Positions 9,419 to 18,474 of a stretch of DNA of 64,000 nucleotides are shown here, in pieces. Under the pieces are notes generated by a model. The model saw only the letters and a list, made by a program, of their open reading frames with translations, was not told where the DNA came from and ran no database searches. The translations under genes and the position numbers were made by a program. Numbering within the stretch: position 1 is the stretch's first letter; the number at the start of each line of letters is the position of its first letter. Origin of the DNA: Microbacterium sp. 4R-513 (GTDB taxonomy: Bacteria; Actinomycetota; Actinomycetes; Actinomycetales; Microbacteriaceae); assembly GCF_011046485.1 (NCBI RefSeq), contig NZ_CP049256.1:3410001-3474000 (forward strand), read 5' to 3'.

Positions 9419-10441
9419 TCAGAACCCGATCGCGGCCCGGTAGCGGGGCTTGTGCCCCGTGCGGATGCCCGTCGCGCTCGGCTTGTTCTCGTAGACGCCG
9501 GCCGCCCAATTGCCCTCGACCAGAACCGGACCGGTCGGGGTCACGACGATGTCCCAGCCGACATACTGCACCTGCGGCACGACCCGGGCGACGCGGTCGA
9601 CGAAGGCGACGACCTCGTCCATGAGTGGAAGTCGGAAGTCGGGGATGCGCACGCGCGACTCAGGGTGGAACTCGTGGATGTGGCCGTGGGAGTCGTAGCC
9701 CTTGCCCAGCGCGCGACCCTCGTCGTCGAGCATGGTGTAGAAGCCGCCGTAGGTCATCTGGTCGCTCACTGCGCCGCGTCCGAACTTCTGCGCGATCGCG
9801 AGGATGTGCGTCTTCTCGCCGTCGAAGAAGGCCGTGACGCGCGTCGTGTTGACCGTCCCGGGGCAGACGGCCGCGAGGTCGTCGTGCTGGACGATGACCT
9901 CCTCGATCAGCAGCTCGCCGCGCTCGAGCAGACCGCGGTGGAAGCCGTTCCAGTCCTCGATCTCGGCCGCGTGGTATCGGTGCACGCCCGTGCCCGCCTG
10001 TCCGACGGGCTCCTTGGTGACGATCGTGCCGAGCCGCTCGGCGAAGGCGCGGACGGCGTCGGCGTTCCCCTCTTCGACGACCATCCACTGGCGGTGAAGG
10101 TGGTCACTGAAGACCCGGTCGAACGCCACCTTGTCCTGGAAGATGTGCCGGAAGTCGGGGTGGTCGTACTTCTGCGAGAGCTGGTTCGACACGGGGTGCG
10201 TCATGTAAGTCGCCCGTTCGGCCGCGTTCAGGATCGCGAAGTCGTAGTCGATGTAGTCCTGGAACCCGACGTTCTTGAAACCCGCCTGCCACAGCATGTC
10301 CGCCACGATCGCGGGGCGCCACTTGCCGTGCTCTTCGGACGCCTCCCTGGCGCGTTCCAGCACCGATCCGACGTCGATGCGACGCGCTCGTCCGGCGAGG
10401 TAGCGAAGGCGGGGCGCGAGGCCGAGGCCCTTCGAAGGCAT
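9419..10441 (-). CDS. ATP-grasp ligase (sugar-transfer-associated ATP-grasp-like family)
   Basis: The 340-residue protein has ATP-grasp features. A nucleotide-binding Lys lies in TIVTKEPVGQAGTGV, followed by LLIEEVIVQH, an Arg in VNTTRVTAFF, and the Mg-binding end VGWDIVVTPTGPVLVEGNW with the E-x-N ligands. Such enzymes join a carboxylate (activated as acyl phosphate) to an amine or similar nucleophile. The divergent neighbours, 46 bases away, are two racemase homologues. By inference the ligase may attach an amino acid made by them, for example in peptidoglycan. The substrate is not shown by the sequence. The ATG at 10441 opens the conserved MPSKGLGL. Confidence 0.75.
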   Translation of the reverse strand: MPSKGLGLAPRLRYLAGRARRIDVGSVLERAREASEEHGKWRPAIVADMLWQAGFKNVGFQDYIDYDFAILNAAERATYMTHPVSNQLSQKYDHPDFRHIFQDKVAFDRVFSDHLHRQWMVVEEGNADAVRAFAERLGTIVTKEPVGQAGTGVHRYHAAEIEDWNGFHRGLLERGELLIEEVIVQHDDLAAVCPGTVNTTRVTAFFDGEKTHILAIAQKFGRGAVSDQMTYGGFYTMLDDEGRALGKGYDSHGHIHEFHPESRVRIPDFRLPLMDEVVAFVDRVARVVPQVQYVGWDIVVTPTGPVLVEGNWAAGVYENKPSATGIRTGHKPRYRAAIGF

Positions 10442-10474
10442 GCGTGCTCCAGGGTCGGGGGTGGGGGACCTCGA

Positions 10475-10480
10475 TAGTCT
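10475..10480 (+). promoter_or_regulatory. -10 box (TAGTCT) of the racemase pair
   Basis: TAGTCT ends 8 bases before the GTG at 10488. This supports a leaderless start for the first racemase-like gene and lies within the 46-base gap to the divergent ATP-grasp gene. Confidence 0.5.
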
Positions 10481-10487
10481 AGACGGC

Positions 10488-11210
10488 GTGTTTCAGGCCG
10501 ACGGGATGACGGATGCCGCGCCACGGCGCAGCGGTCCCGTCGCGACGATCGACCACCGCGCGCTGCGCGCCAACGTCGAGAGGCTCCTGCTCCGCGCCGA
10601 CGACCAGTACGCCGTCGCGGACCTCCGTCACGACGCGTGGGGTCACGGCCTTCGGCCCGTCGCGAGGACGCTCGCCGAAGCGGGTGTCGACGCCTTCATC
10701 GTCGACGAGGGTGAGGCGGAAGCCATGACGGGCGACTTCTCCGGCGTCGCGGTGAGCGCGGCCGGCGGCGCCACACTGGACGGCACCGAGATCTACGGCC
10801 TCTCGGCGGCCGGGCCGACGCCGGTCATGCGTCTCTCGGGCTTCGTGCTGCTCACGAAGGAGCTCCGAGCGGGGGAGGGCGTGTCCTACGGCTACACCCA
10901 CCGCGCCGCGCACGACACCCGCGTGGCACTCGTCACGGGAGGGTACGCGCAGGGCATCGTCCGGGGACTCGGCGACCGCGTGTCGGTCGCGATCGGCCCA
11001 CTCCGCTGTCCGATCGTGGGACGGGTCGCGATGGATGTCTGCGTCGTCGACATCGGCGATGGCGACGTGGCGCGTGGCGACGCCGTCGTCTTCTTCGGGC
11101 CGGCGGACGGCGACCCGGCGCTCTCGGACTGGACAGACGCGACAGGGCTGTCGGCTGCAGAGATCGTGACGGCGGTGGGGCTCCGCGCCCAGCGGGAGCA
11201 CATCGCATGA
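10488..11210 (+). CDS. Truncated alanine-racemase homologue lacking the PLP lysine
   Basis: Only the start of the racemase barrel and the C-terminal beta-domain are present (240 residues, against about 370 for a full alanine racemase). In the PLP-lysine motif (usually VKAnAYGHG) the sequence reads LRHDAWGHG, so Lys is replaced by Arg47 (numbered from the GTG). About 140 barrel residues are missing. The C-terminal domain is well kept: GEGVSYGYTHRA carries the catalytic Tyr134 (Tyr265' of Geobacillus Alr), and CPIVGRVAMDV carries Met182. It overlaps the next gene by ATGA. Alone it should be inactive; it probably donates its tyrosine to the partner. An ATG at 10506 is the alternative start. Confidence 0.8.
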   Translation: MFQADGMTDAAPRRSGPVATIDHRALRANVERLLLRADDQYAVADLRHDAWGHGLRPVARTLAEAGVDAFIVDEGEAEAMTGDFSGVAVSAAGGATLDGTEIYGLSAAGPTPVMRLSGFVLLTKELRAGEGVSYGYTHRAAHDTRVALVTGGYAQGIVRGLGDRVSVAIGPLRCPIVGRVAMDVCVVDIGDGDVARGDAVVFFGPADGDPALSDWTDATGLSAAEIVTAVGLRAQREHIA

Positions 11211-12238
11211 AGGCCGTGCTCCGCATCGATTCCGGCGCTTTCGCCGGGAACCTCGCCGAGATCCGCCGCCGGGTGGCGCCGGCCGAGCACATGCTCGTCG
11301 TCAAGGACGACGCCTACGGCCACGGGCTCGAGCGCATCGTTTCGCTCGCCTGGGCGGAGGGCGTCCGCTGGTTCGGCGCCTTCGACGTCCGGACCGGTCA
11401 GGCGGTGCGCGCCGAGCTCGGCGACGACGCGCGGATCTTCGTGTGGATCGTCGCGACGGCCGACGAGGCGCGGAGCGCCGTGGCTGCCGGCCTCGACATC
11501 GGGGTGGGTGACGGCATCCTCCTGGAAGACGTCGCCGCCGCCGAGGGTGTCGGGCGGGTTCACCTCAAGATCGACACCGGCCTGCACCGCAACGGCGTGC
11601 GGCCCGAGGAATGGCCGGCGTTCGTGGCGAGGGCTGCAGAGCTCGAGCGCGCGGGCGAAATCGAGGTCGTCGGCATCTGGAGCCACATCGCCGAGGCCTC
11701 CGACGAGGAGGACGACGCGGCACGGGCGCTGTACGACCGGGCGGTCGCGCAGGCCGGGGATGCCGGTCTCCGCCCCCGGCTCCGACACCTCGCCGCATCA
11801 GCCGCCGGTTTCGCCCGGCCCGAGTTCCGCTACGACCTCGTGCGGATCGGCGCCTTCGCGTACGGCATCCGTCCCGCGGATGGTCCGGGCGAGGCTGAGC
11901 TCGGCATCCGCCCGATCTCGAGTCTGATCGCCCGGGTCACCGGCGTCGACGGGACGAGCGTGCGGATCCACGTCGGCGCGCTCGACGGACTGCCGTCGAC
12001 GCTCGCGGGAAGGCTCCGCGTCGGGACGCCCGATGGTCCGCGCGCCGTGCGTGCCATCGGCGCGGACGAGAGCATCGTCGACGCATGGCCGACGGCGACG
12101 GTCGGTGACGAGATCTTCGTGGTGGGCGCCGGCGCGCCGCAGAGCGTCACCGACGCGGCAGAGCAACTGGGAACGATCGGCGAAGAGATCGCCTTGCGGT
12201 TTGCACCGACGATGCGGCGCGAGTACTGCGGGAAGTGA
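11207..12238 (+). CDS. Alanine-racemase homologue with intact PLP barrel but no catalytic tyrosine
   Basis: The N-terminal barrel is complete: PLP lysine Lys33 in VVKDDAYGHG, the HLKIDTGLHRNG strand, and the YDLVRIGAFAYGI segment whose Arg contacts the PLP ring nitrogen. The C-terminal beta-domain (about residues 235-343) has diverged and lacks the GxxVSYG tyrosine motif and the CPIVGR-MD motif of normal alanine racemases. Alanine racemase active sites combine the lysine barrel of one subunit with the tyrosine domain of the other, so this protein and its truncated neighbour complement each other exactly. Coupling by the ATGA overlap (11207-11210) favours equal production. Substrate could be alanine or another amino acid. 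Confidence 0.85.
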   Translation: MKAVLRIDSGAFAGNLAEIRRRVAPAEHMLVVKDDAYGHGLERIVSLAWAEGVRWFGAFDVRTGQAVRAELGDDARIFVWIVATADEARSAVAAGLDIGVGDGILLEDVAAAEGVGRVHLKIDTGLHRNGVRPEEWPAFVARAAELERAGEIEVVGIWSHIAEASDEEDDAARALYDRAVAQAGDAGLRPRLRHLAASAAGFARPEFRYDLVRIGAFAYGIRPADGPGEAELGIRPISSLIARVTGVDGTSVRIHVGALDGLPSTLAGRLRVGTPDGPRAVRAIGADESIVDAWPTATVGDEIFVVGAGAPQSVTDAAEQLGTIGEEIALRFAPTMRREYCGK

Positions 12239-12241
12239 GTC

Positions 12242-12460
12242 TTACTCGCTGAGGCGCGAGGTCTCGTCGTGCCAGGAGGTGGCGATGGCGCGCAGCTTCT
12301 CTTCGTACTTGCGGCCGTGGTGGGCGCAGAACAGCAGCTCGCTGCCGTTGACCTCGGCGGCGATGTAGGCCTGGGCGCCACACGAATCGCAGCGGTCCAT
12401 CGCGGTGAGGCGGTACTCGAGGACAGCGCCCGGCTCGGTAGGGGTCGAAAGCGTGTTCAT
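12242..12460 (-). CDS. Small zinc-ribbon-like protein, DUF7455 family
   Basis: A 72-residue protein common in actinobacteria. The CDSCGAQAY pair and a later FCAHHGRKY supply Cys/His ligands for one zinc. Function is unknown. The ATG at 12460 was chosen because a strong AGGAGG lies just upstream (the complement of CCTCCT at about 12467-12473); a longer reading frame starts 22 codons further up without such a site. It converges on the racemase gene with only 3 bases between. Confidence 0.8.
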   Translation of the reverse strand: MNTLSTPTEPGAVLEYRLTAMDRCDSCGAQAYIAAEVNGSELLFCAHHGRKYEEKLRAIATSWHDETSRLSE

Positions 12461-12641
12461 CTCGGTGCCTCCTCTGTGCTGTGTCACTCTGTCACGTCGC
12501 TTCTGCGAGTCCATAGATATAACCACGCGATTGTTTCGCGAATGCCGTGAACAGATGACATTTCGCTCACCGCGTACCGCGGCGCCGGCAGGTCGTGTCT
12601 GTGCAAGGCGGGGTCGGATGCCCCGGATACGCTTGAGGATT

Positions 12642-14711
12642 GTGACCGCCGAGTATTCCGCCCATCATCTCCAGGTGCTGGAGGGCCTCGAAGCGGTCCG
12701 CAAGCGCCCCGGCATGTACATCGGCTCGACGGACTCCCGGGGCCTCATGCACTGCCTCTGGGAGATCATCGACAACGCGGTCGACGAGGCGCTCGCCGGC
12801 AACGGCAGCCGCATCGAGATCGTGCTCCACCCCGACGGGAGCGTCGAGGTCCGCGATCAGGGCCGCGGCATCCCTGTCGACATCGAGCCGCGCACCGGCC
12901 TCTCCGGCGTCGAGGTCGTCTTCACGAAGCTGCACGCCGGAGGCAAGTTCGGCGGCGGATCGTACGCCGCGTCGGGCGGCCTGCACGGTGTCGGCGCATC
13001 CGTCGTCAACGCCCTCTCGGAGCGACTCGACGTCGAGGTCGACCGCGGGGGCAAGACGTGGGCCATGTCGTTCCACCGCGGCGAGCCCGGCGTCTTCGCC
13101 GGACAGAGTCCGGATGCCGCGTTCACACCGTTCGAGAAGAGCTCGGAGCTGCGCGTGGCGGGCCGCGCGGCCAAGGGTGTCACCGGCACCCGGATCCGCT
13201 ACTGGGCCGACCGCCAGATCTTCACGAAGGATGCGACCTTCAATCTCGAAGAGCTCGAGCAGCGGGCGCGCCAGACGGCCTTCCTCGTGCCGGGCCTCGA
13301 GATCGTCATCCGTGACGAACGCGAGGGCGGCCGCAACGAGACGACCTTCCGCTTCGACGGCGGCATCTCGGAGTTCGCGGACTTCCTGGCGCCCGACGCG
13401 GCCGTGACCGACACGTGGCGTCTGACGGGTACGGGCACCTTCACCGAGACGGTTCCGGTGCTGCAGCCGACCGGCGCGATGGTGCCCACCGAGGTCGAGC
13501 GCGAGTGCGTGGTGGACGTCGCCGTCCGCTGGGGGACCGGCTACGAGACCGTGGGCCGGTCGTTCGTCAACATCATCGCGACACCCAAGGGCGGAACCCA
13601 CCAGCAGGGCTTCGAGCTCGCGCTCATGAAGGTGCTCCGCGCACAGGTCGAGCAGAACGCGCGACGCCTCAAGGTGGGCAACGACAAGCTCGAGAAGGAC
13701 GACATCCTGGCGGGCCTGACGACGGTCCTCACCGTCCGTCTCCCCGAGCCCCAGTTCGAGGGGCAGACGAAGGAGGTGCTCGGCACTCCGGCGGTCCGGC
13801 AGATCGTCGCCAACGTCGTCACCCGTGAGCTCACCGCGAAGTTCGCCTCGACCAAGCGCGACGACAAGAACCAGACGGCGCTCCTCCTCGACAAGGTCGT
13901 CGCCGAGATGAAGGCCCGGATCTCGGCACGCGCGCACAAAGAGACGCAGCGCCGCAAGAACGCCCTCGAGTCGTCGTCGCTGCCGGCCAAGCTCGCCGAC
14001 TGCCGGACGAACGATGTCGCCGAGTCGGAGCTCTTCATCGTCGAGGGGGACTCGGCCCTCGGCACCGCCAAGCATGCGCGCAACAGCGAATACCAGGCGC
14101 TGCTGCCCATCCGCGGCAAGATCCTGAACGTGCAGAAGGCGTCGATCAGCGACATGCTCGGCAACGCCGAGTGCGCGTCGATCATCCAGGTCATCGGAGC
14201 GGGCTCCGGACGCTCCTTCGACATCGAGCAGGCCCGCTACGGGAAGATCATCCTGATGAGCGACGCCGACGTCGACGGCGCGCACATCCGCACTCTGCTC
14301 CTGACGCTCTTCTTCCGCTACATGCGGCCGCTCATCGAGGAGGGGCGCGTGTTCGCCGCGGTCCCGCCGCTGCACCGGGTCGTCGTGATCAACCCCGGCT
14401 CCAAGCCCAACGAGACGATCTACACCTACAGCGAGCAGGAGCTCCACGGCCTGCTCGCGAAGCTGTCGAAGGCCGGCAAGCGCTGGCAGGAGCCGGTGCA
14501 GCGCTACAAGGGGCTGGGCGAGATGGATGCCGAGCAGCTCGCGACGACGACGATGGACCGCGCCGGCCGGACGCTCCGTCGCGTGCGGCTGGAGGATGCC
14601 GAGGCCGTGGCATCGGTCTTCGAGCTCCTGATGGGCAACGAGGTCGCACCGCGGCGCGAGTTCATCGTGAGCTCGAGCGACCGCCTCTCGCGCGAGGCGA
14701 TCGACGCCTGA
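12642..14711 (+). CDS. parE: DNA topoisomerase IV subunit B (GyrB/ParE type)
   Basis: ATPase subunit of a type IIA topoisomerase. The GHKL ATP site has MYIGSTDSRGLMHCLWEIIDN (catalytic Glu and Asn) and GGLHGVGASVVNALS. The TOPRIM domain has EGDSALGTAKHARN and MSDADVDGAHIRTLLL (the Glu and DxD metal ligands). The C-terminus ends with the usual GLGEMDAEQL segment. The GTG at 12642 is used (689 residues); TACGCT 9 bases upstream is a possible -10. The partner A subunit converges from downstream. Position near sigA matches the topoisomerase IV locus of other actinobacteria rather than dnaA-gyrB. Confidence 0.88.
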   Translation: MTAEYSAHHLQVLEGLEAVRKRPGMYIGSTDSRGLMHCLWEIIDNAVDEALAGNGSRIEIVLHPDGSVEVRDQGRGIPVDIEPRTGLSGVEVVFTKLHAGGKFGGGSYAASGGLHGVGASVVNALSERLDVEVDRGGKTWAMSFHRGEPGVFAGQSPDAAFTPFEKSSELRVAGRAAKGVTGTRIRYWADRQIFTKDATFNLEELEQRARQTAFLVPGLEIVIRDEREGGRNETTFRFDGGISEFADFLAPDAAVTDTWRLTGTGTFTETVPVLQPTGAMVPTEVERECVVDVAVRWGTGYETVGRSFVNIIATPKGGTHQQGFELALMKVLRAQVEQNARRLKVGNDKLEKDDILAGLTTVLTVRLPEPQFEGQTKEVLGTPAVRQIVANVVTRELTAKFASTKRDDKNQTALLLDKVVAEMKARISARAHKETQRRKNALESSSLPAKLADCRTNDVAESELFIVEGDSALGTAKHARNSEYQALLPIRGKILNVQKASISDMLGNAECASIIQVIGAGSGRSFDIEQARYGKIILMSDADVDGAHIRTLLLTLFFRYMRPLIEEGRVFAAVPPLHRVVVINPGSKPNETIYTYSEQELHGLLAKLSKAGKRWQEPVQRYKGLGEMDAEQLATTTMDRAGRTLRRVRLEDAEAVASVFELLMGNEVAPRREFIVSSSDRLSREAIDA

Positions 14712-14730
14712 GGCCTCGCCGGCCGAGGGG

Positions 14731-14781
14731 ATCTCGCGAAACGAGGAGGATTCGGCTCGTTTCGTCCGCGACTCGCGAGAT
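14731..14781. terminator. Nested inverted repeats between convergent parE and parC
   Basis: Inner arms CGAAACGAG (14737-14745) and CTCGTTTCG (14756-14764) and outer arms ATCTCGCGA (14731-14739) and TCGCGAGAT (14773-14781) are perfect but overlap, so the two hairpins are alternative. A role as terminator for both genes is likely from position; no long T-run follows. Confidence 0.55.
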
Positions 14782-14804
14782 CTCCTCGCTCCGCGAGACG
14801 TCGG

Positions 14805-17264
14805 TCAGCGGACGGCCGTGCCGATCGCGCCGACCACCCCGTCGAGGGGCTGGCCGGAGGCATCCCGCTTGGCACCGACCGGCGGAAGCGCACGCGTCGC
14901 CCCGTCGGCGCCGACCGCACGCGGCTCGACGCCGACCCACGCGTGGGTCAGCGTGTCTTCGCCCTTGAGGAAGCGCTGAGCGCGCACACCGCCGGTGCCG
15001 CGGCCCTTCGCGGGGAACTCGGAGAAGTCCGACACCTTGGCCGAGCCGGCGTCCGCGCCCGCGATCGCCTGCGTGCTGCCCGAGATCGTCACCACGACCG
15101 CGTCGAACACGGAGGCCCCCACGACGCCGAAGTAGATCACGCGCTCGCCGTCGGCGACCCGTACGCCGGCCATGCCGCCCGCCGCCCGCCCCTGCGGCCG
15201 CACCGAGTCGGCGTCGAAGCGCAGGAGCTGGGCATCGGAGACGACGAAGACGAGCTCGGCGCCGTCAGCGGCGGGTGCCGCCCCGACGACGCGATCCCCG
15301 TCCTTCAGCGCGATGATCTCGATGTCGTGCTTGCTCCCGAGCTCCGTGGCGGACACGCGCTTGACGACGCCCTGCGCCGTCCCGAGCGCGATCGGCGGGG
15401 CGTCGACGAGGGCCACGAGCCCCACGACGTGCTCGCCCGAGCCGAGGCCGAGGTATTGGTCCGCACGGGTCCCTGCAGCGAGCTGGACCGAGTTGCCGGG
15501 CACCGACGGCAGATCGACCGGCGAGAACCGAACGAGCCTGCCTGCCGAGGTGACGGCGCCGAGGTCGCCGCGGGTCGTCGCATCGACCGACGAGCGGACC
15601 GCGTCGTGCTTCGATCGGCGCGAGGGCGTCACGATACCGCCGTTCGGGGCATCCGGCGTGACCTCGGCTCGGACCATGCGACCCGTGGCCGACAGGAAGA
15701 CGCGGCAGGGCGCGTCGGCGATCTGGAGGTCGGGAGCCGACGCGGCGGCGCGGGAGCGCGGGGCGACCGGGCCGCCGTTGAGCAGGAGCGTGCGGCGAGG
15801 AGTGCCGTACGTCTCGGCCGCGGCATCCAGCTCCCGTGCCACCTGAGCCCGGAGGAGGACCTCGCTCGCGAGCAGCTCTTCCAGCTCGGCGATCTCGGCA
15901 CGCAGTTTGTCGCGCTCCGTCTCGAGCTCGATGCGCGAGAACTTCGTGAGGCGGCGCAGGCGCAGCTCGAGGATGTACTCGGCCTGGAGCTCGGAGAGGT
16001 CGAAGACCTCCTGCAGGCGCGTGCGTGCGGCATCGGAGTCGTCGGACGAGCGGATGACCTGGATGACCTCGTCGATGTCGAGGATGGCGATGAGGAGGCC
16101 CTCGACGAGGTGCAGGCGCTCCTTGCGGCGTGCGAGCCGGTAGGCGCTGCGCCGCGTGACGACCTCGATGCGATGGTCGAGGTAGACCCGCAGGAGCTCG
16201 CGCAGGCCGAGCGTCTGGGGCTGACCCGCGACGAGGGCGACGTTGTTGATGCCGAACGAGTCCTCGAGCGGCGTCAGCCGGTAGAGGTGCTCGAGCACGG
16301 CCTGCGGGTCGAAGCCCGTCTTGATGCCGATGACGAGGCGCAGGCCGTTGTGCCGGTCCGTGAGATCGGTGACGTCCGAGATGCCCTGGAGCTTCTTGGA
16401 CTGGACGGCGTCCTTGATCTTCTCGATGATCCGCTCGGGGCCGACGAGGTACGGCAGCTCCGTCACGATGAGGCCGGTGCGGCGCGGACCCAGCGGCTCG
16501 ATGGACACCTTGGCGCGCGTGCGGAAGGTGCCGCGCCCCGTGCGGTACGCGTCCTTGATGCCGTCGAGGCCGACGATGACACCGCCCGACGGCAGGTCGG
16601 GGCCCGGAACGAACTCCATGAGCTCTTCGAGCGTCGCCTCGGGGTTGTCGAGCAGGTGCGTCGCGGCGCCCACGACCTCGATGAGGTTGTGCGGCGCCAT
16701 GTTCGTCGCCATGCCGACGGCGATGCCGGTCGCACCGTTGACGAGGAGGTTGGGGAAGGCGGCCGGCAGCACGGCGGGCTGCTGGAACTGGCCGTCGTAG
16801 TTCGGGATGAAGTCGACGACGTCCTCGTCGAGGTTCTCGGTCAGAGCGAGGGCTGCGGGCGCGAGGCGCGCCTCGGTGTAACGGGGGGCGGCGGGTCCGT
16901 CGTCGAGCGAGCCGAAGTTGCCGTGACCGTCGACGAGCGGCACTCGCAGCGAGAACGGCTGCGCGAGCCGGACGAGGGCGTCGTAGATGGGCGCGTCACC
17001 GTGCGGGTGCAGCTTTCCCATGACCTCGCCGACCACGCGCGCGCTCTTGACGTGACCGCGGTCGGGACGCAGGCCCATGTCGGCCATCTGGAAGAGGATG
17101 CGCCGCTGGACCGGCTTGAGGCCGTCGCGGGCGTCGGGGAGGGCGCGCGAGTAGATGACCGAGTACGCGTACTCGAGGAACGACCCCTGCATCTCGGCGG
17201 CGACATCGATGTCTTCGATGCGGCCGTGGTCGGCGGGGGAGGAGTCGGTGCGGGATGCAGGCAT
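14805..17264 (-). CDS. parC: DNA topoisomerase IV subunit A (GyrA/ParC type)
   Basis: DNA-cleaving subunit of a type IIA topoisomerase. The breakage-reunion domain begins near residue 29 and has the active tyrosine Tyr129 in APRYTEARL. The quinolone-region sequence is [21 protein letters not shown] (81-102), with Asp at the position that is often Ser. A coiled-coil segment rich in Glu/Arg lies near 430-475, and the C-terminal beta-pinwheel follows. I see no QRRGGKG GyrA box, which favours topoisomerase IV over gyrase. It is convergent with parE, 93 bases apart. Confidence 0.86.
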   Translation of the reverse strand: MPASRTDSSPADHGRIEDIDVAAEMQGSFLEYAYSVIYSRALPDARDGLKPVQRRILFQMADMGLRPDRGHVKSARVVGEVMGKLHPHGDAPIYDALVRLAQPFSLRVPLVDGHGNFGSLDDGPAAPRYTEARLAPAALALTENLDEDVVDFIPNYDGQFQQPAVLPAAFPNLLVNGATGIAVGMATNMAPHNLIEVVGAATHLLDNPEATLEELMEFVPGPDLPSGGVIVGLDGIKDAYRTGRGTFRTRAKVSIEPLGPRRTGLIVTELPYLVGPERIIEKIKDAVQSKKLQGISDVTDLTDRHNGLRLVIGIKTGFDPQAVLEHLYRLTPLEDSFGINNVALVAGQPQTLGLRELLRVYLDHRIEVVTRRSAYRLARRKERLHLVEGLLIAILDIDEVIQVIRSSDDSDAARTRLQEVFDLSELQAEYILELRLRRLTKFSRIELETERDKLRAEIAELEELLASEVLLRAQVARELDAAAETYGTPRRTLLLNGGPVAPRSRAAASAPDLQIADAPCRVFLSATGRMVRAEVTPDAPNGGIVTPSRRSKHDAVRSSVDATTRGDLGAVTSAGRLVRFSPVDLPSVPGNSVQLAAGTRADQYLGLGSGEHVVGLVALVDAPPIALGTAQGVVKRVSATELGSKHDIEIIALKDGDRVVGAAPAADGAELVFVVSDAQLLRFDADSVRPQGRAAGGMAGVRVADGERVIYFGVVGASVFDAVVVTISGSTQAIAGADAGSAKVSDFSEFPAKGRGTGGVRAQRFLKGEDTLTHAWVGVEPRAVGADGATRALPPVGAKRDASGQPLDGVVGAIGTAVR

Positions 17265-17343
17265 GACGATGTGGCCTCAGTGACGACGGGCCGGCACGGG
17301 GTGTCCGGCCGGGGCCGCTCGCCGGTGTGCGAGACTGGCCCGG

Positions 17344-18471
17344 ATGTCCCTCAGCCTACCGGCGGAGTCGCCGCGAGCCCGGAGCCTCACCCGTGTCGTC
17401 CCCGAGGTTCTCTCGGCTCTCGACGGCCGCGCGGAGTGGCTGGCCCCCGCGACGAGCGCGATCCTCTTCGTCGTCGACGGCCTCGGCGCCCGCAGCCTCG
17501 CCGCCCGAGCCGGCCACGCCCGCTTCCTCGCCGAGAGGGGCGGGCGGAAGGATGTCGCGCGCTCCGTCTTCCCGTCGACCACGGCCGCGGCTCTCACGTC
17601 GCTGATGACCGGCGTCGATCCCGGCCAGCACGGCCTCGTCGGATACCGCGTGCGCATTCCCGGTACCGACCTCGCTCCGAATCAGCTCAAGGGATGGGAG
17701 ACCGACGGGCTCGACCCCTACTCGTGGCAGCGCGCTCAGCCCCTGCTGGAGCGCGAGTCGGCGAGGGGCCGCCCGTGCTTCGTCGTGTCACGGCCGAAGT
17801 TCGCGGGCTCGGGGTTCACGAAGGCGATCCTCCGCGGAGCGGGGTTCGTCTCCGCCAAGACGGCCGCCGAGGGCGCCGAGATCGCCGCCGACCTCGCGGC
17901 GCGGCATCCCGGGGCCCTCGTGTATCTCTACGCACCCGAGCTCGACGGCATCGCCCACCAGCGCGGCTGGGAGTCGGACGAGTGGGCCTCGGGACTGGAG
18001 ACGGTGGATGCCGCGGCCCGCGCCCTGTCCAGCGCGCTCGCACCGGGGGTCGGTGCACTCTTCACCGCCGACCACGGGATGATCGACGTTCCGCGGCATC
18101 GGCAGGTCCTGCTCACGGAGGACGACCCGCTCGTGGATTACGTCCGCATCATCGGCGGAGAGCCGCGGATGCTGCATCTCTACGTGGAGCCGGGGCGCGA
18201 GGCATCCGTCCTCCAGGCGTGGCGGGAGTCGGAGAGCAGCAGGTCGTGGGTCCTGTCCCGCGAGGAGGCGATCGACGCCGGTCTCTTCGGCACGGTGGTC
18301 CCGGAGGTGCGGGAACGGATCGGCGATGTCGTCGTGGCGGCGCGGGCGAGCATCGCGTACTACGACGACCGGCTCGACGACAAAGGACCGCAGAACATGG
18401 TCGGGCAGCACGGGTCGCTGACCGACGAGGAGCGGACGGTGCCGCTCATCCGGCTCGGGGCGTTCGCCTAG
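17344..18471 (+). CDS. Alkaline-phosphatase-superfamily phosphodiesterase (nucleotide pyrophosphatase type)
   Basis: 375 residues with the metal ligands and nucleophile of type I phosphodiesterases. Asp45 is in LFVVDGLGA, and the nucleophilic Thr is in FPSTTAAALTS (79-80). The second metal set is in PELDGIAHQRG and FTADHGMID, with a final His in NMVGQHGSLTDEE. There is no clear signal peptide, so it is probably cytoplasmic. The substrate is unknown. It is divergent from parC (79 bases) and converges on sepH with 3 bases between. Confidence 0.85.
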   Translation: MSLSLPAESPRARSLTRVVPEVLSALDGRAEWLAPATSAILFVVDGLGARSLAARAGHARFLAERGGRKDVARSVFPSTTAAALTSLMTGVDPGQHGLVGYRVRIPGTDLAPNQLKGWETDGLDPYSWQRAQPLLERESARGRPCFVVSRPKFAGSGFTKAILRGAGFVSAKTAAEGAEIAADLAARHPGALVYLYAPELDGIAHQRGWESDEWASGLETVDAAARALSSALAPGVGALFTADHGMIDVPRHRQVLLTEDDPLVDYVRIIGGEPRMLHLYVEPGREASVLQAWRESESSRSWVLSREEAIDAGLFGTVVPEVRERIGDVVVAARASIAYYDDRLDDKGPQNMVGQHGSLTDEERTVPLIRLGAFA

Positions 18472-18474
18472 GCG

